Below are positions 1-5,447 of a stretch of 5,447 nucleotides of DNA, one piece after another. Location: the NCBI GenBank assembly GCA_023249395.1, contig JAHFCS010000034.1, forward strand, positions 1 through 5,447, in the 5' to 3' direction. Origin of the DNA: Gemmatimonadota bacterium. Its GTDB lineage: Bacteria > Gemmatimonadota > Gemmatimonadetes > Gemmatimonadales > Gemmatimonadaceae. The first letter of the stretch is position 1. Each line of letters opens with the position of its first letter. A model generated the notes under the pieces. It had not been told where the DNA came from, did not search any database, and saw only the letters and a list, made by a program, of their open reading frames with translations. The position numbers were made by a program, and so were the translations under genes.

Positions 1-860
1 GCCATTCGCCATATCTCGGATATGCGGGAGTCCGTGCGCCTGAGATCTCCCAGCGCGGGCCGACTCGACGGGCCGAAGTGATGGGCCAGCTCGTCGTACT
101 GCATGAACGTGCTGTAGATCACAGGGACGCCCAGATAGACATCCAGCAGTATCGCCATCGTCTGCAGCTCGCGGACGACGACGTTGCTGATGATCCGGAT
201 GATCGGGAAAATTCCCTCCGAGTGCGTCACGCGTCCGGCGAGCTCCCCCCAGGCTCTCTCCCATTCCTCCCGGAGCCACTCGACCACGCTTTCGCCCGCC
301 ATCCGCAGAATGCGAAGGGGATGCAGCAGAATGAGCAGCGCCATCCGCGTTCCCCCGAGTCGCTGGTAGACTGACATTTTCTCGCGGGTCGCGACGGTGA
401 ACGCCACCGTCTGCGCGTCGCCGTCGAGCAGATTCACATAGCTCGATCCTCCCGCAAGCGCGCCCGGCGTCGAGATTCTGTCGCGGATGTACTGTACTCC
501 TTCCGGCGCGTTGCAGGTGATCACCCGGCCGGCAAGCTTGTCGTAGAATCGAAACGCCGGAATCCCGTCATTTTCGCCGTGGAAGATCACGGCCTGGCAG
601 TAGGGGGTCGCCGAAGGGAGCCCGCAGTACCACTGGCGCAGCGCGAAGCCCTGATCGTCGAGCAATCGCCGGATGGTGGGGCAGAACCCGAGGTCCAACG
701 CGCGCCGCAAATCCGAAAAGGCGAGAGCATCCACCTGCAGCATGATCAGTCCGCGGCGCCCGTCGTGAGGACGCCGTTCGCGCGCGAACGCCCGATACTT
801 CAGTCCGTAGTAGCGCCGCAGGAATGGTCCGGCGCGACGGTACGCGCGCCGATCCGTCAC
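1..860 (-). CDS. Alkaline-phosphatase-superfamily protein (type I phosphodiesterase / nucleotide pyrophosphatase-like), 3' end outside window
   Basis: An uninterrupted minus-strand frame of 286 codons runs off the left edge, so the C terminus is missing. The GTG start at 860 overlaps the stop of the response regulator gene in GTGA, and an in-frame stop at 891-893 rules out a longer form. Residues 38-46 (LIMLQVDAL) carry the first metal-binding Asp, D44. Residues 80-89 (GLPSATPYCQ) place a Thr, T85, at the usual nucleophile position. Residues 249-264 (YSTFMQYDELAHHFGP) hold the D256/H260 metal pair in the D-x3-H-x2-GP pattern of nucleotide pyrophosphatase/phosphodiesterase-type enzymes. Between these lies an Arg- and Trp-rich insert (about 155-245) with a hydrophobic stretch, ALLILLHPLRIL, that may touch the membrane. 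No signal peptide is seen at the chosen start. The family hydrolyses phosphodiesters or phosphomonoesters or transfers phospho-groups; the substrate cannot be told here. It is the last visible gene of the operon. Confidence 0.85.
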   Translation of the reverse strand, partial: MTDRRAYRRAGPFLRRYYGLKYRAFARERRPHDGRRGLIMLQVDALAFSDLRRALDLGFCPTIRRLLDDQGFALRQWYCGLPSATPYCQAVIFHGENDGIPAFRFYDKLAGRVITCNAPEGVQYIRDRISTPGALAGGSSYVNLLDGDAQTVAFTVATREKMSVYQRLGGTRMALLILLHPLRILRMAGESVVEWLREEWERAWGELAGRVTHSEGIFPIIRIISNVVVRELQTMAILLDVYLGVPVIYSTFMQYDELAHHFGPSSRPALGDLRRTDSRISEIWRM

Positions 861-1219
861 GATGTCCGTTCGGCGATTATCCGCAGAATCTCACGCACCG
901 GAACGGGCTTCACGAGTAGGTCATCGCATCCGGCGGCGATACAACGCTCGCGTGTCGTAGCGTCATCGTATCCGCTCATCGCCAGTTTGACGGAGGGATG
1001 CACTCCCCGCGACTCGAGCTCGCCGAGAACCCACAATCCGTCCTCATCGGGAAGAGTCAGGTCCAGCAGGACGACTGAAGGCGGCAGCGCAGCAGCGGTT
1101 TCGACGGCGTCAATCGCTGTACCAGCGACCGAAACCTCGTATCCATTCGCCTCGAGGAGAATCCGCAGCGCACCGGAAATGAGCTGGCTGTCCTCGACGA
1201 CAAGGACGCGAATGCCCAC
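857..1219 (-). CDS. Single-domain response regulator (CheY-like receiver)
   Basis: This 120-residue protein is a complete receiver domain and nothing else. The acidic pocket is E9/D10, the phosphoacceptor is D53 in VVLLDLTLPDEDG, the switch Ser is S82 in AMSGYDD, and the conserved Lys is K104 in LLVKPV. All residues needed for phosphorylation are present. No DNA-binding or enzymatic output domain follows, so it must act by protein contact or as a phosphate shuttle. The start is GTG at 1219, which overlaps the TAG stop of the kinase gene by one base. The stop overlaps the GTG start of the following phosphodiesterase-like gene by four bases. The pairing with the kinase is inferred from this tight coupling. 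Length and motifs are normal for the family. Confidence 0.93.
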   Translation of the reverse strand: MGIRVLVVEDSQLISGALRILLEANGYEVSVAGTAIDAVETAAALPPSVVLLDLTLPDEDGLWVLGELESRGVHPSVKLAMSGYDDATTRERCIAAGCDDLLVKPVPVREILRIIAERTS

Positions 1220-2055
1220 TACTCAGGCGCCATTGCACAGGGCAGCGTGAAGAAGAAGCGGCTGCCCCGGCCGAGCTCGCTCTCCACCCAGATTCGTCCG
1301 CCGTGCAGCTCGACGAATCGCCGCGCGATGGTCAGGCCGAGCCCGGTTCCGTGATGCACGCGTGATGCCGTGGAGTCCACCTGCGCGAACTCGCGGAAGA
1401 TGAGCTCATGGTGATCCGCCGCGATGCCGCGTCCGGTGTCGCCGACTTCGACGAGAATCGTCGGCCTGGGCGACGAGCCGTGATCGAGAACCGCAGTCAC
1501 CCACACCTTGCCTCCCGGCGGCGTGAATTCCACCGCATTGCCGAGCAGGTTCAAAAGCACGTGCATGATCTTGTCGCGGTCGCCGCTGACGAGGGGGAGA
1601 TCGCTCGGCACGCAGTACTCGAGAGACAACTGCTTCTTCGCGATGAGGGATTCGTTGAGCGCCGTGATCTGGTCAACGACTTCCATGAACGAGAACGTCC
1701 CCGGATTTACTGCCAGGGGCTCACTCGAGCCCTTGGCGTAGAGGAGAATCTCGGCGATCATGTCGAGAAGCTGCCTCCCTCCGGTGATGATCGTCCGAAC
1801 GCTTTCGTTCTGCTTCTGGTTTATCTCGCCCAGAAGGCCGTCGCGCAGGATCTCGGCGTGAGTGATGATCGCGGTGAGCGGTGTCCGAAGATCGTGCGCG
1901 ATGTTCGACAGGAACTGCGTCTTGAGTGAATCCCGGTCGCGCAGCTCACTGGCGATTCTCCTTGCTTCTGCGATCTCCGCCTCGAGACGCGCGACCTTCG
2001 CATCAGCGCGATGGTCAGCCGGCGCAGAATCGTAAGGCCGATCGTCAGCTCTCAT
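1219..2055 (-). CDS. Soluble sensor-less histidine kinase (HisKA + HATPase_c)
   Basis: With the ATG at 2055 the product has 278 residues. A charged coiled-coil helix (about 18-48) leads into the HisKA H-box FLSNIAHDLRTPL with phosphoacceptor H54. The ATPase domain shows the N-box LLNLLGNAVEFTPPGG (N169, N173), the G1 box VGDTGRGI (D206), the F-box IFREFAQVDS and the G2 box GTGLGLTIA (236-241), ending in the usual GxGSRFFFTLP. All catalytic motifs are intact. No transmembrane segment, PAS, GAF or HAMP domain precedes the H-box, so the kinase is predicted to be cytosolic and to take its signal from a partner. ATG 2055 is chosen because GGGAG lies 5 nt upstream; in-frame TTG 2073 and GTG 2061 are alternatives that would add six or two residues. 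The start lies inside the end of the ABC gene (11-nt overlap), and the next gene is its likely receiver partner. Confidence 0.92.
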   Translation of the reverse strand: MRADDRPYDSAPADHRADAKVARLEAEIAEARRIASELRDRDSLKTQFLSNIAHDLRTPLTAIITHAEILRDGLLGEINQKQNESVRTIITGGRQLLDMIAEILLYAKGSSEPLAVNPGTFSFMEVVDQITALNESLIAKKQLSLEYCVPSDLPLVSGDRDKIMHVLLNLLGNAVEFTPPGGKVWVTAVLDHGSSPRPTILVEVGDTGRGIAADHHELIFREFAQVDSTASRVHHGTGLGLTIARRFVELHGGRIWVESELGRGSRFFFTLPCAMAPE

Positions 2056-3850
2056 CCGCACTCCCGCCCGCAAGGGCGTCCGTGTCGTCGGATTCGATCG
2101 ACTCGACCAGCTGCTGCCGCCTGAGAAGCGACCAATAGCGACCCTCGGCCAGCATCAGCTCGTCGTGTCTGCCTTCCTCGACAATCTGCCCGTCCGCGAG
2201 GACAATGATCCTGTTGGCGTGTCGGATGCTGCTCACCCGATGCGATGCGATCACTGCGGTACGCCCAGCGAGCGCGGTGCGCAGCTGGCTGAGGATCGCC
2301 GCCTCCGTGTGCGTGTCCACTGCGCTCAGGGCGTCGTCGAGAAGGACTATTGCGGGCTTGCGGGCGAGCGCCCGCGCGAGCGACGCGCGCTGCTTCTGTC
2401 CTCCCGACAGGTTGATTCCGCGCTCACCGAGCATCGTGTCGTATCCCCCGGGAAAGCTGGCGATCGTCGAATCCATCTGAGCTGCTCCCGCCGCCCACGT
2501 AACCGACTGCGGATCCGCCGATCCGTACGCCAGATTGGCGCCGATGGTGTCGCTGAAGAGCACACTTTCCTGCTGCACGAAGCCGATCTCATTGCGCAGC
2601 TCGGAGAGTGAAACGTCGCGAATTGGTACACCATCGATGAGAATTTGCCCCTCCTGCGGATCGTGCAGGCGTGGGATGAGATCCATGAGGGCGCTCTTCC
2701 CGCTGCCTGTGGCGCCCACCACGCCCAGCGTCGCTCCGGCAGGGACGACAAAGCTGAGATGCCTGAGGATCCAGCGTGGCTCTCGTCCCGCCGCGGTGGG
2801 ATAGTGAAATCCGACGTCCCTGAACTCGATCGACCGCCCGGACACTGCGGGAGCGAAATGTACCCGCTCGAGTCCTGTTGACACGATGTTGCTCCTCGCG
2901 TCGAGTATCTCGATGAGTCGCGCCATCGACGCGGCGCCACGCTGGAAAAGGTTGATGACCCATCCCAGCGCGATGAGTGGCCATGTCAGCAGCCCGAGGT
3001 AGAGTCCGAACGCCACGAACGATCCCACCGAGATCGTGCCGCGAATGACGAGCGCTCCGCCGAGTCCGATCACCACCGCTGCGCCGAGCCCGGCGAGCAG
3101 CGAAAAAACAGGATTCATCGTGCCGTAAAGTCGGACGAGTGACATGTTCCGCGAGAGATATTCGTCGTTCAGTCTGCCGAACCTCTCGATCTCCGCTGCC
3201 TCCTGTCGATATGCGCGAACGATGCGGGCGCCGGTCAGATTCTCCTGCGCGTGAGTCGTGAGAGTGGAGAAGTGTTCCTGCACGGCGTCGAAGCGCTTGT
3301 GGATTGCGCTCCCCATCCGCACGGTAATCACCGGGAGCGCGAGCATCGGAACGAGCGCGAGCATCGTGAGAACGGGGTCGATCCGAAGCATGAATGCCAG
3401 CGCGAAGATTCCGCTCGCAATTGTATTCACGAAATACATTATCGCCGGTCCTGCAGCCATTCTCACCGCTCCGAGATCGTTCGTCAGCCGCGCCATGATG
3501 TCGCCCGTGCGCGTCCGCGCGAAGTACGATGCATCGAGCGTCTCGAGGTGCACGAACAGATCGTTTCGCAGATCGTATTCGATCCTGCGGCTGACACCGT
3601 TCATCAGATTTCGCATTTGGTAACGCATTCCGCCGGCGATGAGCGCGGTTCCGACAATCGCCCCTGCCACGGTCCACGCAACGCTTAGGGGTGCCCCTGC
3701 TCGCATCGCATCGATGCCCTGTCTCAGGAGCCACGGAATCACGCTTGTGATAGCGGTTGAGACAATGACAAGCACAAGTCCCGTAATGACTTGCCGCCGG
3801 TAAGGGCGAAAGAATGGAAACAGGCGTCGGAGGTCTTTCATAAGTGGCAC
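2045..3850 (-). CDS. ABC exporter, fused permease and ATPase (MdlA/BmrC-like, non-canonical Walker B)
   Basis: The 601-residue protein has the full half-transporter layout. Six predicted membrane helices lie at about 20-42, 57-76, 134-156, 158-179, 246-270 and 275-300, followed by an ATPase domain. The ATPase has Walker A GATGSGKS (379-386), a Q-loop at FVQQESVLF (Q425/Q426), signature LSGGQ (481-485), Walker B IVLLDDALSAVD (D505, D506) and the H-loop His H537 in IASHRVSS. Position 506 is Asp where exporters normally have the catalytic Glu. That LDDALSAVD form is known from MdlA- and BmrC-type halves of heterodimeric exporters, whose partner carries the canonical Glu. No partner gene is adjacent here. 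GTG 3850 is the chosen start because GAGGG sits 8 nt upstream; ATG 3841 would be too far from it. This is the first gene of the operon with the kinase, receiver and phosphodiesterase-like genes. Substrate is unknown; drugs or lipids are typical of the family. Confidence 0.95.
   Translation of the reverse strand: MPLMKDLRRLFPFFRPYRRQVITGLVLVIVSTAITSVIPWLLRQGIDAMRAGAPLSVAWTVAGAIVGTALIAGGMRYQMRNLMNGVSRRIEYDLRNDLFVHLETLDASYFARTRTGDIMARLTNDLGAVRMAAGPAIMYFVNTIASGIFALAFMLRIDPVLTMLALVPMLALPVITVRMGSAIHKRFDAVQEHFSTLTTHAQENLTGARIVRAYRQEAAEIERFGRLNDEYLSRNMSLVRLYGTMNPVFSLLAGLGAAVVIGLGGALVIRGTISVGSFVAFGLYLGLLTWPLIALGWVINLFQRGAASMARLIEILDARSNIVSTGLERVHFAPAVSGRSIEFRDVGFHYPTAAGREPRWILRHLSFVVPAGATLGVVGATGSGKSALMDLIPRLHDPQEGQILIDGVPIRDVSLSELRNEIGFVQQESVLFSDTIGANLAYGSADPQSVTWAAGAAQMDSTIASFPGGYDTMLGERGINLSGGQKQRASLARALARKPAIVLLDDALSAVDTHTEAAILSQLRTALAGRTAVIASHRVSSIRHANRIIVLADGQIVEEGRHDELMLAEGRYWSLLRRQQLVESIESDDTDALAGGSADES
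2061..2065 (-). promoter_or_regulatory. Ribosome binding site deciding the kinase start
   Basis: On the minus strand GGGAG ends 5 nt before ATG 2055. The upstream alternatives TTG 2073 and GTG 2061 have no Shine-Dalgarno at a proper distance, so the ATG is favoured. The site lies within the last codons of the ABC transporter gene, as expected for translational coupling. Confidence 0.55.
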
Positions 3851-3858
3851 ACCGATTG

Positions 3859-3863
3859 CCCTC
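3859..3863 (-). promoter_or_regulatory. Ribosome binding site of the ABC exporter gene
   Basis: GAGGG on the minus strand lies 8 nt before GTG 3850 and 17 nt before the in-frame ATG 3841. The spacing supports GTG as the true start. Confidence 0.6.
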
Positions 3864-3871
3864 TAATGGGG

Positions 3872-3886
3872 TCTAAAGACTTTAGA
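3872..3886. promoter_or_regulatory. Perfect 15-bp palindrome, candidate operator between divergent genes
   Basis: TCTAAAG and CTTTAGA are exact reverse complements around a single central A. The site is AT-rich in an otherwise GC-rich region and lies in the 79-nt gap between the divergently read exporter operon and lipoprotein gene. A homodimeric repressor or activator could bind it and control one or both directions. I do not recognise the sequence as the operator of a named regulator. It has no T-tract in either direction and a 1-nt loop, so it is not a terminator or a hairpin of usual type. Confidence 0.5.
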
Positions 3887-3916
3887 TTCAAGGGCTTCGG
3901 CAGTGCCACATAAATT

Positions 3917-3921
3917 GGAGG
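3917..3921 (+). promoter_or_regulatory. Ribosome binding site of the lipoprotein gene
   Basis: GGAGG lies 8 nt before ATG 3930. It rules against the in-frame GTG at 3903, which would also put nine unsuitable residues in front of the lipoprotein signal peptide. Confidence 0.75.
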
Positions 3922-3929
3922 CAATAGAG

Positions 3930-4808
3930 ATGTCAAGCACAATAGTGAGATGGACCGCGCCCGTCGTTCTCGCGATAGCGGTCGGCCTCAGCGCGTGTAC
4001 CGAAAAGAAGGACGACACGCTCGCTCAGGACACAACGCTCAATCGCGATCTGCAGATGGCCAATGCCGACACCGGCGTGCAACCCGCACTGAAGGATGTC
4101 CCCGCTGTTACAGCGCCGACGCCTGCACCGGCGACCGCCGCGCCGAGAACGACGACACCAGCGCGGACTTCCACCAGCCGAACCGTCGTTCGGACGCCCA
4201 CTCGTCCGGCTCCCGGACCGACGACATCGACCACCAGCAGCGGAAACACTGTAACGCGAACATCGGGCGGCTCGGAACGAGCGGTCGGAACGATCGCCGC
4301 CGGATCGATACTCAATCTCGCTTCCAACTCGCGCGTCTGCACCAATACCCATCGTGTGGGCCAGCGCTTCAGCGCGACAGTTTCAGAGTCGGTGACCGGC
4401 TCGAATGGCGCGACGATTCCCGCGGGGGCGACAGCGACGATCGAGATCACGGAGCTCAAGCGCAGTGAGAACGTGAACGACAACGTGGTAATGGGATTCC
4501 GAGTCGTCTCGGTCTCGTTTGGCGGGAGAACTTATCCGGTCGCGGCGACGACGAGCTACGCGAAGGTCGAGAAGATCAGGAATCAGCCGAAGGACAAGGA
4601 CGTGCAGAAAGTGATCGGCGGCGCTGCCGTCGGAGCGATCATCGGCCAGGTCCTCGGCAAGAGCACGAAGGCGACAGTGATTGGCGCAGCGGCCGGAGGC
4701 GCAGCGGGCGCGGGTGCAGCGGCCGCGACGGCGAATTACGAAGGCTGTGTTCCGAGTGGAGGCCGCATAACGATATCACTCGACTCGCCGATGCAGGTTC
4801 AGGTCTAG
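3930..4808 (+). CDS. Lipoprotein with Pro/Thr-rich linker and glycine-zipper C-terminal region, function unknown
   Basis: The 292-residue product starts with a classic lipoprotein signal: basic R7, hydrophobic VVLAIAVGL, then lipobox L20-S-A-C23. After cleavage the Cys would be lipidated; no Asp at +2 (it is Thr) argues for outer-membrane sorting by the Lol rule, if the host follows it. Residues about 55-112 are a Pro/Thr/Ser/Ala linker, likely flexible. Residues 119-213 look like a beta-rich domain with the patterns GTIAAGSILNL, HRVGQRFSATV, IPAGATATIEI and FGGRTYPVAA. Residues 228-268 are a Gly/Ala-rich glycine zipper (IGGAAVGAIIGQVLGK, then IGAAAGGAAGAG), able to insert in or pack on a membrane. 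The C terminus PSGGRITISLDSPM closes the domain. C137 and C273 could form a disulfide. Similar envelope proteins occur in Acidobacteria-like and related phyla. It is transcribed away from the exporter operon and ends before a strong terminator. Confidence 0.85.
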   Translation: MSSTIVRWTAPVVLAIAVGLSACTEKKDDTLAQDTTLNRDLQMANADTGVQPALKDVPAVTAPTPAPATAAPRTTTPARTSTSRTVVRTPTRPAPGPTTSTTSSGNTVTRTSGGSERAVGTIAAGSILNLASNSRVCTNTHRVGQRFSATVSESVTGSNGATIPAGATATIEITELKRSENVNDNVVMGFRVVSVSFGGRTYPVAATTSYAKVEKIRNQPKDKDVQKVIGGAAVGAIIGQVLGKSTKATVIGAAAGGAAGAGAAAATANYEGCVPSGGRITISLDSPMQVQV

Positions 4809-4833
4809 AGGATCGATCGTATCAGTTCGAAAG

Positions 4834-4866
4834 CCCGGCGGAGGTGCTCTCCGCCGGGTTTTTTTT
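4834..4866 (+). terminator. Rho-independent terminator of the lipoprotein gene
   Basis: A perfect 10-bp GC-rich stem (CCCGGCGGAG at 4834-4843 with CTCCGCCGGG at 4849-4858) closes a GTGCT loop and is followed at once by eight T residues (4859-4866). It starts 25 nt after the lipoprotein stop. Read on the minus strand the stem is followed only by GCTTTCGAA, so termination of the converging gamma-glutamyltransferase gene is likely weaker there. The last T is also part of that gene's stop codon. Confidence 0.93.
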
Positions 4867-5447
4867 CAATAGCCTACTGCAGCTCCCGAAGAGCGCGGAT
4901 CATCCATCCCCACGAAGCCGCCGCGCACGCGCATGATCGCGGACACCTTCGCCTCCCCCAGCGACTGCGGCGCCACGCGATAGCCCATCTGCGTCAGCTT
5001 TTCGATCGTCACGCTCTCCAGCCCGCCAATGTCATACCTCAACGTGTCCGGAAGCGCCTGGTGGTGAATCCTCGGCGCACTCATCGCATCGGCGAGCGTC
5101 ATTCGGTGATCGATCACGTTGAGGATCACTTCCGCGATGCTCGTGATTATTCGGGGACCGCCTCGAGCGCCGAGCACGAGCAGCAGGGCTCCGCGCCGAT
5201 CGAGCACGATGGTCGGCGACATCGCGCTCAACATCCGCTTGCCCGGCGCGATCGCATTGATTTCTCCCTGCACCAGCCCGAACTGATTCGGAGTTCCCGG
5301 ACGGGAGGTGAAGTCGTCCATCTCATCGTTCATGAAGAATCCCGCCCCGCGAATCATCACGCCAGAACCGTAGGTGCTATTGAGCGTGGTCGTCGTCGCG
5401 ACGGCATTTCCGCATGAATCGACGACGGAGTAGTGTGTCGTCTCGGT
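4866..5447 (-). CDS. ggt: Gamma-glutamyltransferase precursor, small-subunit part (5' end outside window)
   Basis: The frame is open to the right edge, so 193 C-terminal residues are seen and the large subunit is missing. An internal GTG at 5360 is not the start, since family sequence continues upstream of it. The second and following visible codons read E-T-T-H-Y-S-V; the first Thr of TTHYS (codon 5441-5439) is the self-cleavage site and nucleophile of the Ntn-hydrolase fold, so the whole small subunit is present at about 191 residues, near the 190 of E. coli. Other family marks are LNSTYGSG, FMNDEMDDFTSRPG (the Asp that holds the substrate amino group), KRMLSAMSPTIVL, the glycine pair in GARGGPRIIT, APRIHHQ and the ending MDDPRSSGAAVGY. 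The enzyme cleaves or transfers the gamma-glutamyl group of glutathione and is usually periplasmic. One substrate-site Ser appears as Ala (LSAM instead of LSSM). It converges on the lipoprotein gene. Confidence 0.95.
   Translation of the reverse strand, partial: TETTHYSVVDSCGNAVATTTTLNSTYGSGVMIRGAGFFMNDEMDDFTSRPGTPNQFGLVQGEINAIAPGKRMLSAMSPTIVLDRRGALLLVLGARGGPRIITSIAEVILNVIDHRMTLADAMSAPRIHHQALPDTLRYDIGGLESVTIEKLTQMGYRVAPQSLGEAKVSAIMRVRGGFVGMDDPRSSGAAVGY

Larger units (their letters stand above)
3844..3909. repeat. Outer inverted repeat GTGGCAC / GTGCCAC flanking the palindrome
   Basis: GTGGCAC at 3844-3850 is the exact reverse complement of GTGCCAC at 3903-3909. The two 7-bp arms enclose the central palindrome with centres about 2.5 bp apart. 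The left arm contains the GTG start of the exporter gene read on the minus strand. Further out the match continues imperfectly (TAA on the left, ATAA on the right). It may be part of a regulatory site or a chance symmetry, since a 7-bp match over 66 bp is not rare. Confidence 0.35.

Noticed and set aside
775..790. Perfect 16-bp palindrome CGTTCGCGCGCGAACG
   Set aside because: It lies inside the phosphodiesterase-like coding region over Ala, Phe, Ala, Arg and Glu codons and is best explained by GC-rich codon use; no second copy was noticed.
579..1250. A 223-codon plus-strand open frame over the receiver and phosphodiesterase-like genes
   Set aside because: It is antisense to two genes with clear motifs, has low-complexity Arg/Ser/Pro-rich composition and no ribosome binding site that stands out.
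2589..3734. A 381-codon open frame on the minus strand inside the ABC gene
   Set aside because: It is an Arg/Ala/Asp-rich shadow of the exporter gene in another frame, with no recognisable domain; high GC content makes such frames common.
3837..3867. Possible sigma-70-type promoter for the lipoprotein gene: TTCATA at 3837-3842 and TCTAAT at 3862-3867
   Set aside because: The -10 match is good but the -35 is weak and the spacer is 19 nt, and the host's promoter consensus is not known; too uncertain to list, although it would put the start of transcription in the palindrome.
3933..4483. Minus-strand open frames across the lipoprotein gene
   Set aside because: The plus-strand frame has a signal peptide, a lipobox and a good ribosome binding site; the opposite frames show no domain.
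5061..5417. Plus-strand open frame opposite the gamma-glutamyltransferase gene
   Set aside because: It is a shadow of a strongly conserved minus-strand enzyme sequence.

Overview
The window suggests a high-GC Gram-negative-type bacterium. It encodes a lipoprotein with a proline/threonine linker and a glycine-zipper C terminus, an MdlA/BmrC-like exporter half, and a gamma-glutamyltransferase of the kind normally exported across the inner membrane. The style (tightly overlapping genes, GTG starts, lipoprotein type) would fit Gemmatimonadota or a neighbouring phylum, but this is an impression from composition and protein families and no marker gene proves it.

Layout. Positions 1-3850 hold four genes on the minus strand, read right to left: an ABC exporter (3850-2045), a soluble histidine kinase (2055-1219), a single-domain response regulator (1219-857) and an alkaline-phosphatase-superfamily phosphodiesterase-like enzyme (from 860, running off the left edge). 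Each gene overlaps the next (11, 1 and 4 nt), so they almost certainly form one translationally coupled operon. Positions 3851-3929 are a short divergent intergenic region with a perfect 15-bp palindrome nested inside a wider inverted repeat. Positions 3930-4808 on the plus strand encode the lipoprotein, followed by a strong intrinsic terminator (4834-4866). Positions 4866-5447 on the minus strand hold essentially the whole small subunit of a gamma-glutamyltransferase precursor; its large-subunit part lies beyond the right edge.

How they may work together. The operon joins transport (ABC exporter), phosphosignalling (kinase plus receiver without an output domain) and a metal-dependent phospho- or sulfo-hydrolase-type enzyme. 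The kinase has no membrane segment or sensor domain, so its signal must come from a partner or from inside the cell. The exporter has Asp where the catalytic Glu of Walker B normally sits, which is typical of the degenerate half of heterodimeric exporters, yet no partner half is present in the window. The lipoprotein shares the intergenic region and possibly the regulator that binds the palindrome. No RNA gene, CRISPR array, insertion sequence or phage gene was seen. The most unusual features are the operon composition, the sensorless kinase, the orphan degenerate exporter half and the nested inverted repeat; none is proof of a new system.
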